Shown here: one piece after another, positions 1 through 48,802 of the stretch
How positions within the stretch are numbered: the first letter of the stretch is position 1
Layout of the letters: every line of letters begins with the position of its first letter
Assembly: GCF_018812025.1 (NCBI RefSeq)
Contig: NC_063063.1
Coordinates: 4,755,942-4,819,941 of the forward strand
Direction of reading: 5' to 3'
Origin: Megalobrama amblycephala
Lineage: Eukaryota > Chordata > Actinopteri > Cypriniformes > Xenocyprididae
DNA: 64,000 nt
Notes under the pieces: model-generated
Told to the model about the DNA's origin: nothing
The model's database searches: none
Seen by the model: the letters and a program-made list of their open reading frames with translations, nothing else
Position numbers and translations under genes: made by a program

Positions 1-365
1 TATCATGTTATCATGGATCATGTCAGTTATTATCGCTCCATCTGCCATTTTTCGCTATTGTTCTTGCTTGCTTACCTAGTCTGATGATTCAGCTGTGCAC
101 ATCCAGACGTCCTGCCCTTGTGTAATGCCTTGAACATGAGCGGGTATATGCAAATATTGGGGGTGTACACCCCGACTGTTACGTAACAGTCGGTGTTATG
201 TTGAGATTCGCCTGTTCTTCGGAGGTCTTTTAAACAAATGAGATTTATATAAGAAGGAGAAAACAATGGAGTTTGAGACTCAATGTATGTCATTTCCATG
301 TACTGAACTCTTGTTATTTAACTATGCCAATATAAATTCATTTTTTAATTCTAGGGCACCTTTAA
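1..365. repeat. TTAA-flanked element, truncated copy
   Basis: 3' part of the same element as 3188-4141 (near-identical, for example TATCATGTTATCATGGATCA at both). It ends GGCACCTTTAA. The window edge cuts off the start. Confidence 0.85.
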
Positions 366-2689
366 GATTTTGGTCATTTCGCCCAGCCCTACTGTCACAT
401 GCCTTATTGTTAGTTCATGTCAGCCCAAGGTCCATTAAATTATGTTAACAAGATACAACTTTTTATTTTAATAATTTCTTAGTATATGTATTAGAAAATA
501 ACATTAACTAAGATTAATAAATGCTTTAGAGCTATTTTTCATTGTTAGTTCATGTAGTTGAACTAATACTAACATATTTCAGTATATATAGCCTATTTGA
601 TGTAGTGTTTGATTTCACATTAGAAATTGTGTTCAAACAGAAAGATACAAAATGGCAGCCTGACACAGGTAACCACCTCCTCTGTAGTAGTGGGCAGCCA
701 TTGGCTGTGGTCATGTGAGCTCATCATGATCTATGTGAGTTGGCAGGGGTGACTGTGTCTGCTAAATTAATAAGTAATATGATGTTCTAGAGTAATGTTC
801 ACTTCTCTTTGGTACTGTGGGAAAGTGTCTTGCTGTTGCTCCCAAGCCTGTCCTACACACTTTGTCATGGCTTTGGCACATTTATTTGAGTTGCCTCATA
901 GTTCAGATCTCACAGGTGGAGTCTGCAGACTGGAGGTTCGGCTGGTTGTGGCTCATGTCTTAGATGGAGCATTAGTCTGCCAAGCATACATCTTCAAGGT
1001 CAGCTTGTAATGTGGCCTTTCTTGGCAGTCCACAGTCATCTTAACTGACATTTCAAACCTCAGTGGTGTACATTTATTGTTATGAGATACTTTATAGATC
1101 GTTAAATTATTAATGTGACCTGAAGTGACTCACAGCATAATATTATCAGAACTCTCTACATATGGTTGAACAAGTAACTTTATCTGATATCAACGTAGAG
1201 TCTTAACCCTATTATAAAGCTTACTGTATCATATTTGATATGCATATTTCTATGGCCTCTAAATTATCAGCATGATCAAAACTTTGCTGAAAATCTTGTT
1301 GTACATCTACCACATGCCTTCTGTTGTCTGGTTGATAGTTTATTACTTTTTACTAAGTAAAACGCCTTGCTTCAAATATCATTCGCAGAAATTCAGTTCA
1401 GATACACCTGATTTTTTCACTGTGAAATCTTATTTTTATAAAATAAATCTGATAATAACTTTTATATTGTTAGTAATATTTCAAGATAAACACTTACTGG
1501 ACTGTAGCAACTTAGGTTTACTTGATGAATTACTTCCATGAATCATTTTTTAGAAGATTTATGTTAAAAAGTAAGTTTCAAAGTACATGCTTTTGAAGAA
1601 TGTTAGGGTTCATTTCACAGTCATCATTGTATTGTATTGTATTGTATATGTTTTTACCCTCACGAATAAAACTACAGTTTTGATAATAAAATAAAGCATT
1701 TAAATAATCATCTTACTAAGACATTATTTGTAAATATAGAGATTTAACTGATATGTATATACTTGCATAAAATCTGCATTTTAAACTATATTTGTTATAT
1801 TTGATCTCACTAGATTTACATTACAAGTTATCAGAATTTAATCTTACTGCCATATAAATATCAGCAACTGCACCAAATTGCATACTTTTTGCTCAGTATG
1901 GGCTTCTCAATAAAGACGTGTAAGAGGTGTTTTTATTCTCACTATATTGTACCATTAAAACCAGTTGAAATATGGCTTGATCAAATATTTAATATTATAT
2001 TTAAAAAAAATTTTTTTTTTCCATTTAAAAAAAATGATTTTTCAGGCTAATATTTCATGCTTTACTGGATCATGTCCTTATCCCATTCTGATTATAGGCA
2101 AAAATAAATTTAAAAATGTGTAAATTCTGTGTAACTAGTGGCACAGAAATTTGTTTCCTGAACCATTCTTGAGATATTTTTATTTATTTATTTAGGAGAT
2201 GTTATTAAACAATAAGGATGTAAATGTAAGTATGTATGCACAGTGTCGTTGTCAGTGACGGGAAAAAAGTAGACGCTATCACATACAAGAGAATGCATAC
2301 TCATAAAAATTTAGTCCTGGATGGCCTGGTTTTTAAATGTAGAATGGAGAAATTTTGTAATTGAGTGCATAAACTTCAAAATGTAATTTTTAAACTTACA
2401 GTACTTAGACACCAAAACTTTTGTTTCACACCCAAGACTGTTTGTCTTCAAATTTCAATTTATTTGGTTGTTGTTCTTTGGGGTTCATGTGCTAGGCTGT
2501 CCTACATTGTGGAAGGGAACCACAATTGATGACATAATTTGCATATTTCACACTCATTTAGCTACAGACGCATTTAGTTCACATTCAACAGAATTGACTA
2601 AATTGAGCTGGATCTGACCCTTTTGTCTTCTTAGAGCTGCTTTACAACTTAAATTTGTTTCATAATTGAATAATTTAATAACATTAACA
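366..2689. other. AT-rich noncoding sequence
   Basis: No gene-like ORF with splice context. Contains only short open frames and A/T runs. Upstream noncoding exons or the promoter of scn4a may lie here but nothing diagnostic is visible. Confidence 0.5.
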
Positions 2690-3033
2690 TAGGGCTGGGC
2701 GATGTATCGCATGAGATTGTCACGCGCATTTTCGTCAGTAAAGCCGGTTCCCTGATTACCGCTAAATCACCATCACCTGCTTTCAAATGGAGCGGCATTT
2801 AATAGACAGAGCCGTAGATCACTGACAAGCCACGCAATATCGCGTTCATTATCGAAGGCCGATTCATCTGCGATATGAACGCGATATTGCGTGGCTTGTC
2901 AGTGATCTACGGCTCTGTCTATTAAATGCCGCTCCATTTGAAAGCAGGTGATGGCGATTTAGTGGTAATCAGGGAACCGGCTTTACTGACGAAATGCGCG
3001 TGACAATCGCATGCGATATATCGCCCAGCCCTA
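2690..3033. mobile_element. hAT-type fold-back MITE
   Basis: Almost perfect 344-bp inverted repeat with ends TAGGGCTGGGCGAT and ATCGCCCAGCCCTA. It is flanked by the 8-bp duplication CATTAACA (2682-2689 and 3034-3041), the hAT signature. Confidence 0.92.
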
Positions 3034-3187
3034 CATTAACACTGTTATTTTCCTGTTTTAATAATGTGAAGGTGCTTTGAAACAATCTTTAATGTATAAA
3101 GTGCTATATAAATAAATGGACTTCTTAAAGATGCTTGACTCTGAATAAATTGCTATAGTTATTTATTTATTTATAAAGTTGTTTATT

Positions 3188-4141
3188 TTAAAGGTGCCAT
3201 AGAATGTGTTTTCAAAAGATGTAATATAAGTCTAAGGTATCCCCTGAATGTGTCTGTAAAGTTTCAGCTCAAAATACCCCATCGATTTTTTTTTTATTCA
3301 TTTTTTTAACTGCCTATTTTGGGGCATCATTAAATATGCGCCGATTCAGGCTGCGGCCCCTTTAAATTCTCGTGCTCTCCGCCCCCGAGCTCGCGACTGC
3401 CTTAAACAGCATAAACAAAGTTCATACAGCTAATATAAACCTCAAAATGGATCTTTACAAAGTGTTCGTCATGCAGCATGTCAAATCGCGTAAGTATGGT
3501 ATTTATTTGGATGTTTAAATTTGATTCTGAATGAGTTTGATAGTGCTCCGTGGCTAAAGCTAACATTACACACTGTTGGAGAGGTTTATAAAGAATGAAG
3601 TTGTGTTTATGAATTATACAGACTGCAAGTGTTTAAAAAATGAAAATAACGACAGTCTTATCTCCGTGAATACAGTAAGAAACGATGGTAACTTTAACCA
3701 CATTTAACAGTACATTAGCAACATGCTAACGAAGACAATTTACAAATATCACTAAAAATATCATGTTATCATGGATCATGTCAGTTATTATTGCTCCATC
3801 TGCCATTTTTCGCTGTTGTCCTTGCTTGCTTACCTAGTCTGATGATTCGGCTGTGCAGATCCAGACGTTAATACTGGCTGCCCTTGTCTAATGCCTTGAA
3901 CATGAGCTGGCATATGCAAATATTGGGGGCGTACATATTAATGATCCTGACTGTTTACGTAACAGTCGGTGTTATGTTGAGATTCGCCTGTTCTTCGGAG
4001 GTCTTTTAAACAAATGAGATTTATATAAAAAGGAGGAAACAATGCTGTTTGAGACTCACTGTATGTCATTTCCATGTACTGAACTCTTGTTATTTAACTA
4101 TGCCGAGGTAAATTCAATTTTTAATTCTAGGGCACCTTTAA
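3188..4141. mobile_element. TTAA-flanked nonautonomous element, complete
   Basis: Begins TTAAAGGTGCC and ends GGCACCTTTAA (11-bp inverted ends), about 950 bp. No transposase ORF. Ends 110 bases before the first recognised scn4a exon. Confidence 0.8.
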
Positions 4142-4250
4142 TTTGTTTGTCCTCAAAATGCACTTGAAAACTACATATTCATAAAAAACTTCCATATATG
4201 AAGTCCATGGTAACATCGATCAAATTTATTTTTCCTTCTCTCCCTTTCAG

Positions 4251-39087
<34,837 letters not shown>

Positions 39088-41852
39088 CTGGCAGCCAATG
39101 TCTTTGGAGTATGGACTAAGATAATCCTTGGGTGTAACATGGAGTATCACCTGCACGCACTGAACAACAGATTCTTAAAGGATTACACAGGACTGCTACA
39201 CTGTGACAGCACTGGAATGCCATTTATTGGGAGTACTGTTTTTTTATTATTTAAATTTTATATTCAGGATTAATCTTATTTGTTCCCAATTAGAAATGCC
39301 CCAGTATATTTGTCATTACTTAGCCAAGTTCTTTTGCCCTTATATACATATATACGTTTACAGTTGAGTAGTTAGAGCCATTTAACTAACTTTTTTTCTG
39401 TTACAGCGCCACTAAGTGGACAAGCGCCACAAATTTTTTCATGTGACCACAGATTGAGCCCATACACATGTGTACCAATTTTGGTTACAATATCTCATTC
39501 CATTCAAGAGTTATAGTCATTTATGTAAAAGTGGTCACGCCCACTTTGAACAAATCTGAATCCAAAACCCAATCCAATTGTGTGAAAAACCTAGGATTTA
39601 AATATGCAATCAAATATGATGGAAAATATATCATGGCAGAAATTAAATCACTATTATGATGTAGCTGTTTCATCCCCCACACACTAGCACTGAGTAATTC
39701 TACTGTATGTGGTTACAGTATATGGGTTATCTAAAGGACATACTTGCTTAAAATTGTATCACTATTTATAGCTCCCTGAAACGTAATATTTAAAAAAAAA
39801 AATCTTTCCAGTAATGATCAAAGATTTAATTTGAATAATTCTGATGTATAGCTGCACAGATCTCATGAACCGTTAGGAACAAGAACCACTGGTACCTGTC
39901 ATCACTCTAACAAGTCTTCTCAGTCTGTTCAGAGTCGGTTTAGTCTACTGAACTATTTATAATCTTAGTTCATGCCTTACCAGTTTACAGCAGAAACTGA
40001 TCCTTTACAGTGGGGTGTATATAGAGTCACTTTGAGCAGAATGTGCCACAATGAAAGATATAGATATACAGCGAAGCTATAGTGCCCAGTGATTCTACTT
40101 TTCTTATACTTTTCTTTTTTATATATATTTTTAATTATTAATTAATAACTTGAAGCACTGAAAGCATAGTTTGATTGCTGCACATTTTTAATTCACTGGT
40201 AGTCACAACAGCTGGTTGAACATCTTCCATGCCTGTAGAGTAAATACAAATTTGGTTTTCATGTACTTAATAAAAAGTTATTAAAGTAACTTCCCCATCC
40301 ATTAAACTGTGATTTAAAGGATTAGCTCACTTTAAAATGAAAATTACCCCAAGCTTTACTCACCCTCAAGCCATCCTAGGTGTATATGACTTTCTTCTTT
40401 CTGATGAACACAATCGGAGTTATATTAATAAATATCCCGAGCTTTATAATGGCAGTGAATGGGACCAATGAGCATGAAGCTCAAGAAAGTGCATCCATCC
40501 ATCATAAACATACTCCACATGGCTTCCGCTAGATACTTCGTGTCAGTTACGCTTTTTTCGTAAGTTGAATTGGGAAGGCGTAGGACGTAGCATAAGCGTT
40601 TGAACTGCGAGAGCCGTTACACTTTCTTCCTAAGTTGAATACTGAAGGCAGTCTGATGGAAGCTATATATTTTACTTTATAAGTTGTTAAATGGATATTT
40701 TTCTTTCCCAAATACATCACTTCACTTCAGAAAGCCTTTATTACCCCACCTGTGGAGTTTGTTTATGATGGATGGATGCACTTTCTTCAGCTTCATACTC
40801 GTTGGTCCCGTTCACTGCCATTATAAAGCTCGGATGCGTCATGATATTTTTTTAATATAACTCCAATTGTGTTCATCAGAAAGAAGAAAGTCATATACAC
40901 CTAGGATGGCTTGAGGGTGAGTAAATCTTGGGGAAATTTCATTTTAATGTAAACTAATCCTTTAACACAGACATCATCAGCACTAATGTGTCCCATTTTT
41001 ATTTGAGTGTCATACTGTCATCATAAATTGATCACTAAATTGTGAAAATGCAAGTTCAGAGTTGTAATGAGAGATGTTACTCAAACTTAGAAAGGAACAT
41101 GTGTTTGGTGACAAGGGCATTACCCAATTAGCTGCTTTATATCTGATTCCCTTCATTACAAAAAAGAGGATGAAATGTCCTGTAGGCGGCACACACAATT
41201 CTTACTTAATCTTTAAGTGAAATGTATAATTATTACTGAAGATATGGTTATGATGTTTACATCTTCCTTAGAATTCCTTTCATCAAAATTTAAAATTTGT
41301 CATTTTAAACCATTAAGTTCATTCTCCCCAACTACATTCAGTGTTTTAGTACCTGTGAGTTGTAGGTAAAAGTTGTATGTTTTAGAGACATTTAATGATA
41401 GATTTCCTCTGAAGTCTTAATGTGACTGCAAATGTCTTATTTCTTAAATGTATAAATTAAGCACTTTTTAGATATTTATATTTACCTTTTGTATAGTTTT
41501 TAGATTTGGTCTCTCGTTATCAAAAAGCATTAACACTTATGTTATCTCTCGTATGTTAATTTACTGTATGCTTGAATGAGAATGAATTTTGAAAAAAACG
41601 AAAAATCTCATGGCGCTTGTGTGCAGTTTTGTGCACTTTTTGGTTTCATATTGATATTGTTAATATGCATATAATTTTCTATTGTTTACATTTTTATCAA
41701 GCAGACAGACATTGCAGTGCTTTAGGTTTTGCTCGCCTCTAATTGCCTGTATATACATTTTGCAGATAGAAGCGAATTTCTCAGATGCTGTCTTTTCTTT
41801 GTACCATAACTTAACAACATTTCATTCAATGTGCATTTAAAATGTTCATAGA
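39088..41852 (+). other. scn4a: Probable scn4a 3'UTR region
   Basis: AT-rich noncoding sequence after the stop. AATAAA hexamers occur near 40268 and 41847. A fold-back element (40314-40965) lies between them, so either signal could define the end. The true 3' end cannot be fixed from sequence. Confidence 0.4.
40314..40965. mobile_element. TTAA fold-back element, copy 7
   Basis: TTAAAGGATTAGCTCACTTT to AACTAATCCTTTAA. In the probable scn4a 3'UTR. Confidence 0.8.
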
Positions 41853-43470
41853 ATAAATTTGATAAGATAAACATGGGTCTCTTCGTGCTTGAATTGGTCT
41901 CAGGTTGCAATTCTTCAATATCACAGTTCATCTCATGTCAAGATTTAGTGGCGTTTACAGCCTTAGCATGCTATCATGTGTTGTTTGTGGATATGTTTCC
42001 CCAGAGGTGTTTATCAAGCCCATTTTTCCATTAGACTTGTGCTCCATATGACTTTTTCTGTGTGTCACAGTGGCCCCTGCCCAGATAGCTGTTCTCCTTT
42101 CACACTTTCTATTTTTACCCCCAACCAGAGATGTCTACACCTCAGGTAACCAGTCTTAATAAGTTTGGAATCCAGTGGTCTATACATTGGCATGCGTGTT
42201 AAGAGGATTTAATTGGCTAATTACATTTTTTACATTTTTAAAATAGCAATGAAATCTTAAATTGATATATCTTATTTTTTTATGGAATATTGCAGTATTT
42301 AACATGTTTATCTGTCCACATCAATATTTTATATTTAATGCTCTCGTAACCTTTGAACAAAATAACTTCCCCTCCCTCTTACAATAACCTGTCACTCACG
42401 TGACATCACAGCAATAGCAAACCATCCAATCAATTCCTCATGTCCCGCCCCACATTTTTTCTTGTTCAAGAAGCCGTTTCACTCAGATTTAGGCTGTCTG
42501 AAATTGCATACTCTCTTGAGTGGTATTTATCCTTAAACAAGCAAAAGTGGAAAATGATCAGCAAAAAAATCATTTCATGTCATTTCTTTTTATATCATCT
42601 GGACTTTTTGAAATATTTGATATAGTTTGGATTTTATGAGTTGTATCTCCCAGTATACGTTGCCCGATTAGGGTATAAAAAAAGCCAAAGTCATCAATAT
42701 TTCCATGATTTATTTGATGGAAAAAATATGGAATATGTAAAATCAGGGCTTGACATTATAGTGGATTTCATTAGTGGCATGTAACACAGTCACTCCTGCT
42801 AGGCACTTTGGTGGGTTGAATTTTATATATAACATACATTTTTCAATTGTAGTCATTTTTAGGCATCTGAAATTATAAACTAAGTGCAATGTAGTATTGT
42901 CAAAAAATACTGATTTTTTTTTTAAATACATATCGATACTAAAATATCTAAAACGCTTCCAATGCTAATTTTCCACAGAATAGATACACGATACCAGCTG
43001 CGTTTTCTCTCTCTCTCTCATCTCTCTGACAGCGAGTTGACACACACACCCGCCTCCCCTCACTCACTTGTTTCATTTGCTCCGGATGAATATTGTTGGT
43101 GTTAAAGGGCTTGAATTTTGGCATGGGATTGCGTGAATTGCGCATAATTTTACTCATTCACGCAGATTTTGTGATCACACCCAAAGTGCGCAAACATAAA
43201 GCCAAGTTCTTTTTCAACTCTTATTGAGCTTAAAGAGTCAAATACCCACAAAATAATGTCAAAATGATGGTCTTGGTGAGTATTCACGTAAACACAGTTA
43301 TGCTTTAACGCATGTGTAACAGTATAATGGATCTGTGCATCAGGTCTTAAAGTGACAGCAGCATAATACACCTGTTGCCAAATTATGAGATAATAAAAAT
43401 ATCTATATAGCAGTTTTTCCCCATGATATCAATGTCAAAATTGTGGCCAGTGAAAATGCAGAGTGGCTAG
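41853..43470. other. Intergenic sequence
   Basis: AT-rich, no gene-like frame, no recognisable RNA. A CTCTCTCTCT run near 43006-43020. Confidence 0.5.
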
Positions 43471-44360
43471 TAACTTTGGAAAACCTCTAGCCACAGTGTC
43501 AGAGAATGGTCTGAAAAAAAATCAACTATCCAGTGAGTGGAAGTTCTGTGTGTGAAAATGCTTTGCTCATGCCAGAGGTCAGAGGAGAATGGCCAGACTG
43601 GTTCCAGCTGATAGAAATGCAACAGTTACTCAAATAACCACTCGTTACAACCGAGGTCTGCAGAAGAGCATCTCTGAACTCACAACATGTCGAACCTTGA
43701 AGCAAATGGGATACAGCAGCAGAAGAAACACCGTGTCACTCCTGTCCTTCACACGGGCTCAACAAAATTGGACAACAGAACATTACCTGGTCTAATGAGT
43801 CTCAATTTCTTCTTCATCTTCTGATGGTAGGGTCAGAATTTGATGTAAACAACATGAAAGCATGGATCCATCCTGCCTTGTATCAGCGGTTCAGGTGTAA
43901 TGGTGTGAGGGATGTTTTCTTGGCACACTTGGTGTCCTTTAGTACCAATTAAGCATCATTTAAAAGCCACAGCCAACCTGAGTATTGTTTATCACCACAG
44001 TGTACCATCTTCTGATGGCTACTTCCAGCATTATAACAGGCTATGTCATAATCATCTCAAACTGGTTTCTTGAACATGAAATTGAATTTACTATACTCAA
44101 ATGACCTCCACAGTCACCAGATCTAAATCCAACAGAGCACCTTTGTGATGTGCTGGAACCGGAGACAAATCTGCAGCAACTGCGTGATGATATCATGACA
44201 ATTTTGACCAAAATCTTTGATTCCAGCAAAATAGACCATAAAATCTGTTTCCAGCACCTTGTTGAACTTCTGCCACAAAGAATTAAGGCAGTTCCGAAGG
44301 CAAAAGGAGGTCCAACCTGATACTAGCAAGGTGTACCTAATAAAGTGGCCGATGAGTGTA
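43471..44360 (+). pseudogene. Tc1/mariner-superfamily transposase relic
   Basis: Broken plus-strand frames: ARLVPADRNATVTQITTRYN and RGLQKSISELTTCRTLKQMG (DNA-binding part), then QSPDLNPTEHLCDVLEPETN near 44115-44175 (C-terminal catalytic motif). Ends with CTAATAAAGTGGCCGATGAG. Stops and frameshifts throughout. Confidence 0.8.
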
Positions 44361-45219
44361 CGTCACAATAGGGAAGAAAAGAGTATTGCAACTTACCTTT
44401 CATGCCGACTTTTATGTAATTTATCTTTCACAAACATGTTCACTGGTAGAACTATTATAAACTGAGGTGGTTGTTCTGAATGCTGACCTGTATTACTGTT
44501 CAGTGTTTAGAAATTCTTACCTATATAAAAGATTTTATTGGTCAAATAACTTTTATAAAAATACTGTTCCTAGAACAGCTAGACAGTATTTAAGTGAAAG
44601 TCATGAAATTGTTCCCACAGCATCTGAGTCATTCAGAAAGTGAGGCAGTGAAGGGTGTGTGGGGTAGACAGTGGGTGAATTAACCAGAAATAGCTTTATA
44701 GCATTAAGTATTGAGTCAGTCACAGCACATGGAGTCTATTGCTTCATCTCATTTAATCACATATTTCATAATACTTATTTAGTTTTATTTTTGTACCATT
44801 GCTCATTTCCACATCTGAGTTTTTTGAGAAGGTATACTGCTTCCCTTGCCTCCTCAAACAATTCTGACATTAGCTGATAACTGAGTCCGTGTGAGTGTGG
44901 TTACAGCTGCATTGAGTGCTGTACACTTCAGCTCAACGACTGCTGCTCTCTCCACCCACTGTGACGGACTGCACAGCAGATGCGCATGGAAAGCGCCAAT
45001 TTATGCATGAAAATTAAAGACACTTGCATGGGACACAACAAAATTCAGCCTGGCAAAAACAACAGCAACAACAAACACAAGCAAGAGTAAAATCTCAAAA
45101 TAAAGATAATAGACAAGCTGGAGGACAAGTTTAGCTCCAACACACCTGCCTAGAAGTTTAGTGATCCTTGATTAGCTGGTTTAGGTGTGTTTCATTAGGG
45201 ATGGAGCTAAACTCTGGCT

Positions 45220-46470
45220 GCGTCTGAAAGCTTAAAAATGCTGCCTTCGGAAGATGCATTCCAAGGGAGGAAGGCATCAAGGCACATCCCAATCCAATGT
45301 TAGCTTCACTTCCTGTCTCATGAGATACCTTCATTTGATAGATTTTTGAAGGCAGCATAGATGTATCATTCACTGCCTTTGATGTCCCACAATCCTGTGC
45401 TTTCCATTCTGTGACAGCTGAGATAAAAAATAAAGATGGCGTCTGAAAGTTGCGGTTGGTGGTCAGTTTGTGTGTAAATAAAGCAATAAGCCCCGCGTCG
45501 TGCCTAACATCGGCCCTTAGCTGTTATAAATTCGCTGTAAACCACGGCTTCTTGGGGCTTATTGCTTTTATAAAACGGTTACCACACAATACAAATATTA
45601 AAGACAAAAAATATGTATCAATGCAACTTTCATGAAGTAAAATCATTAAAAGCCTTCCTTCCGCCGGAAAAAAATAGTCCCTGACTGTGAACAGCAACCG
45701 AAGTTACATTATTACAACATTAGATGGCAGCAAAGACTGTCTTTATGAGCGAGTCACTCAGTCGCAAAGACTTTTATGTTGAAACTTGTTGTGAACATGG
45801 AACAAGACGCAAATGACAAATGCTTTTGGCTAGCGTTGTCAGTGTCAGCAGGGCACGGGAAAACCCATTAAATGTTAAAAGGACAAGATCGCAGCAGACA
45901 TTGTTTGAATGATTTTTTATGAACATAGGACTGACCTGAAGGATAATGCTAAATCTGAATGCAGGTAATACACTCGGTCACTCAATATCTCTCTCACAAT
46001 ACTCTTTTACATAATGCAGTAAGCTTCAATGAACAAAATCAATTTTTTCAAACATATGTTTACATTGCTAAGAGCGGTTGCTAAGACAGACGCAGCAACA
46101 TACAAACTCAGTGGCACAGCAATACTTATGTAATGTGGTCAGTTGTATGTTTTTGGGAATTTGACAATGGCTTCGAATGCAGCTCAACCAATCAGAATCA
46201 AGGGGTGGGACTATTTGTTTTATAGTGTATGTTTTTGACCAACGTTTCCACTTTTGATGTCATTTTTCTAGTGAGAAATTGCTATTGTAGTAATTAAATA
46301 CTCACTTAGTTATCACCAAAGCTTGTGTTATTTTGCTGATCATTAAACCATTATGCTGCCTCAGACATCTAACCAAAATCAGTTTCGTGAGGTACCTTCT
46401 TGCGCAAATGCTGCCTACAAAGTCAGCGAGGCAACAAGTCAGCTGCCTAAGCTTTCAGGTGCAGCTTCTG
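45220..46470. repeat. DNA-transposon relic (GGCTGCGTCTGAAAGCTTA ends)
   Basis: The left end is mirrored near 46442-46468 (TAAGCTTTCAGGTGCAGC), about 1.25 kb apart. No intact ORF. Confidence 0.55.
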
Positions 46471-46797
46471 TTGGAAGGTGGCTCCCAAGAACAGGATTGA
46501 ACACCCCTATAATGGACTAGGTGCATTCATGCCATGTCGGAGCATAGGAGCTCTGACCAGCGACCACACTACCACCTGACTGCTGCAGATTCATTTTGCC
46601 GTTGACAGTGTTGCCACAGAAATGGATAACAGCTCAGAGTAGAACGTCATAATTACCGTAATTACAGCATGGCGTGAACGCGGCGTATATATACAAGACA
46701 CATTTGAAATATGACCGCCAGTGGATAGAATATAAATGCAGATGCAGATTAACTTGTAATTTTTACATAATTGTTGCATTGTAATTTTGCAAATTAA

Positions 46798-47490
46798 ATT
46801 TTTTTTTACCTGCTTACACACAAAATCCTTACTTGTCACACGATTTTTGAAACCTGACACTCAAACACGAGAACCACACACCAAATCTGCAAAACCATAC
46901 ACTAATTTTTAGTCTTTAGCCTAGTTTTCAATTTCATAAAACACTTTTTGCAAAACACAACACACAATTCTTTATGTAACACACAAAAATCTAACAGGAA
47001 GTTTTGATTTCCTATTTCAAACAACCATTGTTCTTGTCCAACTACACATGGTTGATGTATTTCCTTTCTTTCGTACTGTGTAATACTGTATTCACAAGCA
47101 CAAATGCTTACAGTAAAAAAAAAATTAATAGCTTGGTTTCAATATTACTTTCATGTTTACCGTGAATTTTTCAACATCTCTCTGTCAATTACTTTCAGTC
47201 TTGTACAGAAATGTACGTAGGAGCTCATGAAAGGAGAGCTTTAGGTTTTGAATAACTGTGTGTATATGATATATCCAAAAATAGATTATGGCAAAGGTGT
47301 TTGCAACCTAAGACAAATGTTTGCTTTTGAGATGTGTTTGTGATATTTTGAATGCAGTGCTTCATTTTGCAAGAGATGTGAGGCATTTTGCATGCAATTC
47401 TTGGATTTGTGTGTAAAGTTTTGAAAAAAAAGAGGCAAAGTTTTGAAAATGTATGTAAGTAGTTGTCTGCAGCCATTATAACCCTATACA
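46798..47490. repeat. Dispersed repeat, copy of 55926-56365
   Basis: Shares long stretches such as TTTCAACATCTCTCTGTCAA and GGATTTGTGTGTAAAGTTTT. It is the interior of the transposon in cd79b intron 4, here without its ends. Confidence 0.75.
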
Positions 47491-47593
47491 CAACAAGGCT
47501 GAATCTTCTTAAGTAATCAATAATTGCAGAAGCCAATATATGTAACAGGGTTTTTGCATTTAACTCTTTCTCTGGGTATTAAATGTGCAACAT

Positions 47594-47604
47594 TTCTTTC
47601 TTTC

Positions 47605-47636
<32 letters not shown>

Positions 47637-47637
47637 G
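47594..47637. repeat. (TTTCT)n pyrimidine tract
   Basis: TTTC/TTTTC repeat running into a T run. Confidence 0.85.
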
Positions 47638-48750
47638 AGAAGATAGGCCTACACTTCAAGCCCAAAAGATACAGTCCAATGTAGCATACCAGAGGTGTTA
47701 TGCCCATTCACATGCCCCTCAGAACAGAAGTAATACTATTTTACAGTTGATAAGATCACACTGGTGTGATTAGAACATTCAGTATGTCACGTGATACTGC
47801 TACATTCAAATCTGCATTCATGATTTGGCTGGTGCTGAACCAGAGATGGACACGTTCAGTGCTTGTCATATCACTACTTATTCCGTGTTTTCAACCACAT
47901 AATGTTTATTTTATGTTTCTGATATTTAAATACACATAGTAGCCTACTAGAAACAAAAACATCTATAGTTTTAAAAATATGCACTGATGTCTATGGAAGT
48001 GGCAATAACAATCCTTTCATAATTTGATGTATTTTATTGATATCACACATTGATATCAATCCCACACATTGATAACATCCCATTGCAAATATCTAAAAAA
48101 TAATATTAAATCAAGAAATAGCTGCCAGAGAAGTCAGAAAATCAAACTTAATTATAAGTATATAACATAATTATAACATAAACTTGATTTTATAAGGAAA
48201 ACAAGATTATGTTTCTTACCTCATTGGCAGATGTTTCTTGTTTTAAGCTTAATTTTCACTTAATTTGATCATTTTTTCAGTAAACAAGACTTAAGTAATT
48301 TTGTAGTATCTTAATTTAAGAATATTTATACTGGAAAACAAGACAGAAATGGACAGTAAAAATTTTTGCGATGTACTGGTCATTTTCTGTCAGGACATGA
48401 TCTGTATTTCTACAGATTTTTTTCTTACAGTGTAGTGATGCATGAACAGCTGACATTTCCATTTATATTTAGTTCAGTCATCTTTGTGCATAAATGGTAA
48501 AGTAGCCTTCATCAGTCTTGATGTATTTTGCATTGAGATGATTCACTTGCTCCTTAACATTTTGATGCATGAGTGTATCAATTTGCATGTTTCTCTGAAA
48601 CGGAATTGTATCATCACAGCTTCACGAACTGCACCCTTCTGAGAGATGTAGGACTGTACTCCGGTGTAGCTGTCTTATTTCTGTTCTGTCTATGTGATCT
48701 GCTCTGACTTCTACATTTTCTTGGAGAGGTGCATTTCAAGACCAAGAATC
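47638..48750. other. Sequence upstream of cd79b
   Basis: Should hold the cd79b promoter and 5'UTR. No clear TATA box or initiator stands out. Confidence 0.35.
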
Positions 48751-48802
48751 ATGCATTACTTCCTGCTGGGATGTTCAGTCATGGCGCTGATTTACCTCTC
48801 AG
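48751..48802 (+). CDS. cd79b: cd79b exon 1 (signal peptide)
   Basis: ATG at 48751 gives MHYFLLGCSVMALIYLS, a hydrophobic leader. It ends one base into the next codon before GTAAAT. Short exon, missed by ORF-length filters. It is supported by correct phase with the Ig exon. Confidence 0.82.

Noticed and set aside
43471..44360. Possible host gene in the SPDLNPTEH-containing frames
   Set aside because: Motifs are those of Tc1/mariner transposases, and the frames are broken by stops and shifts.
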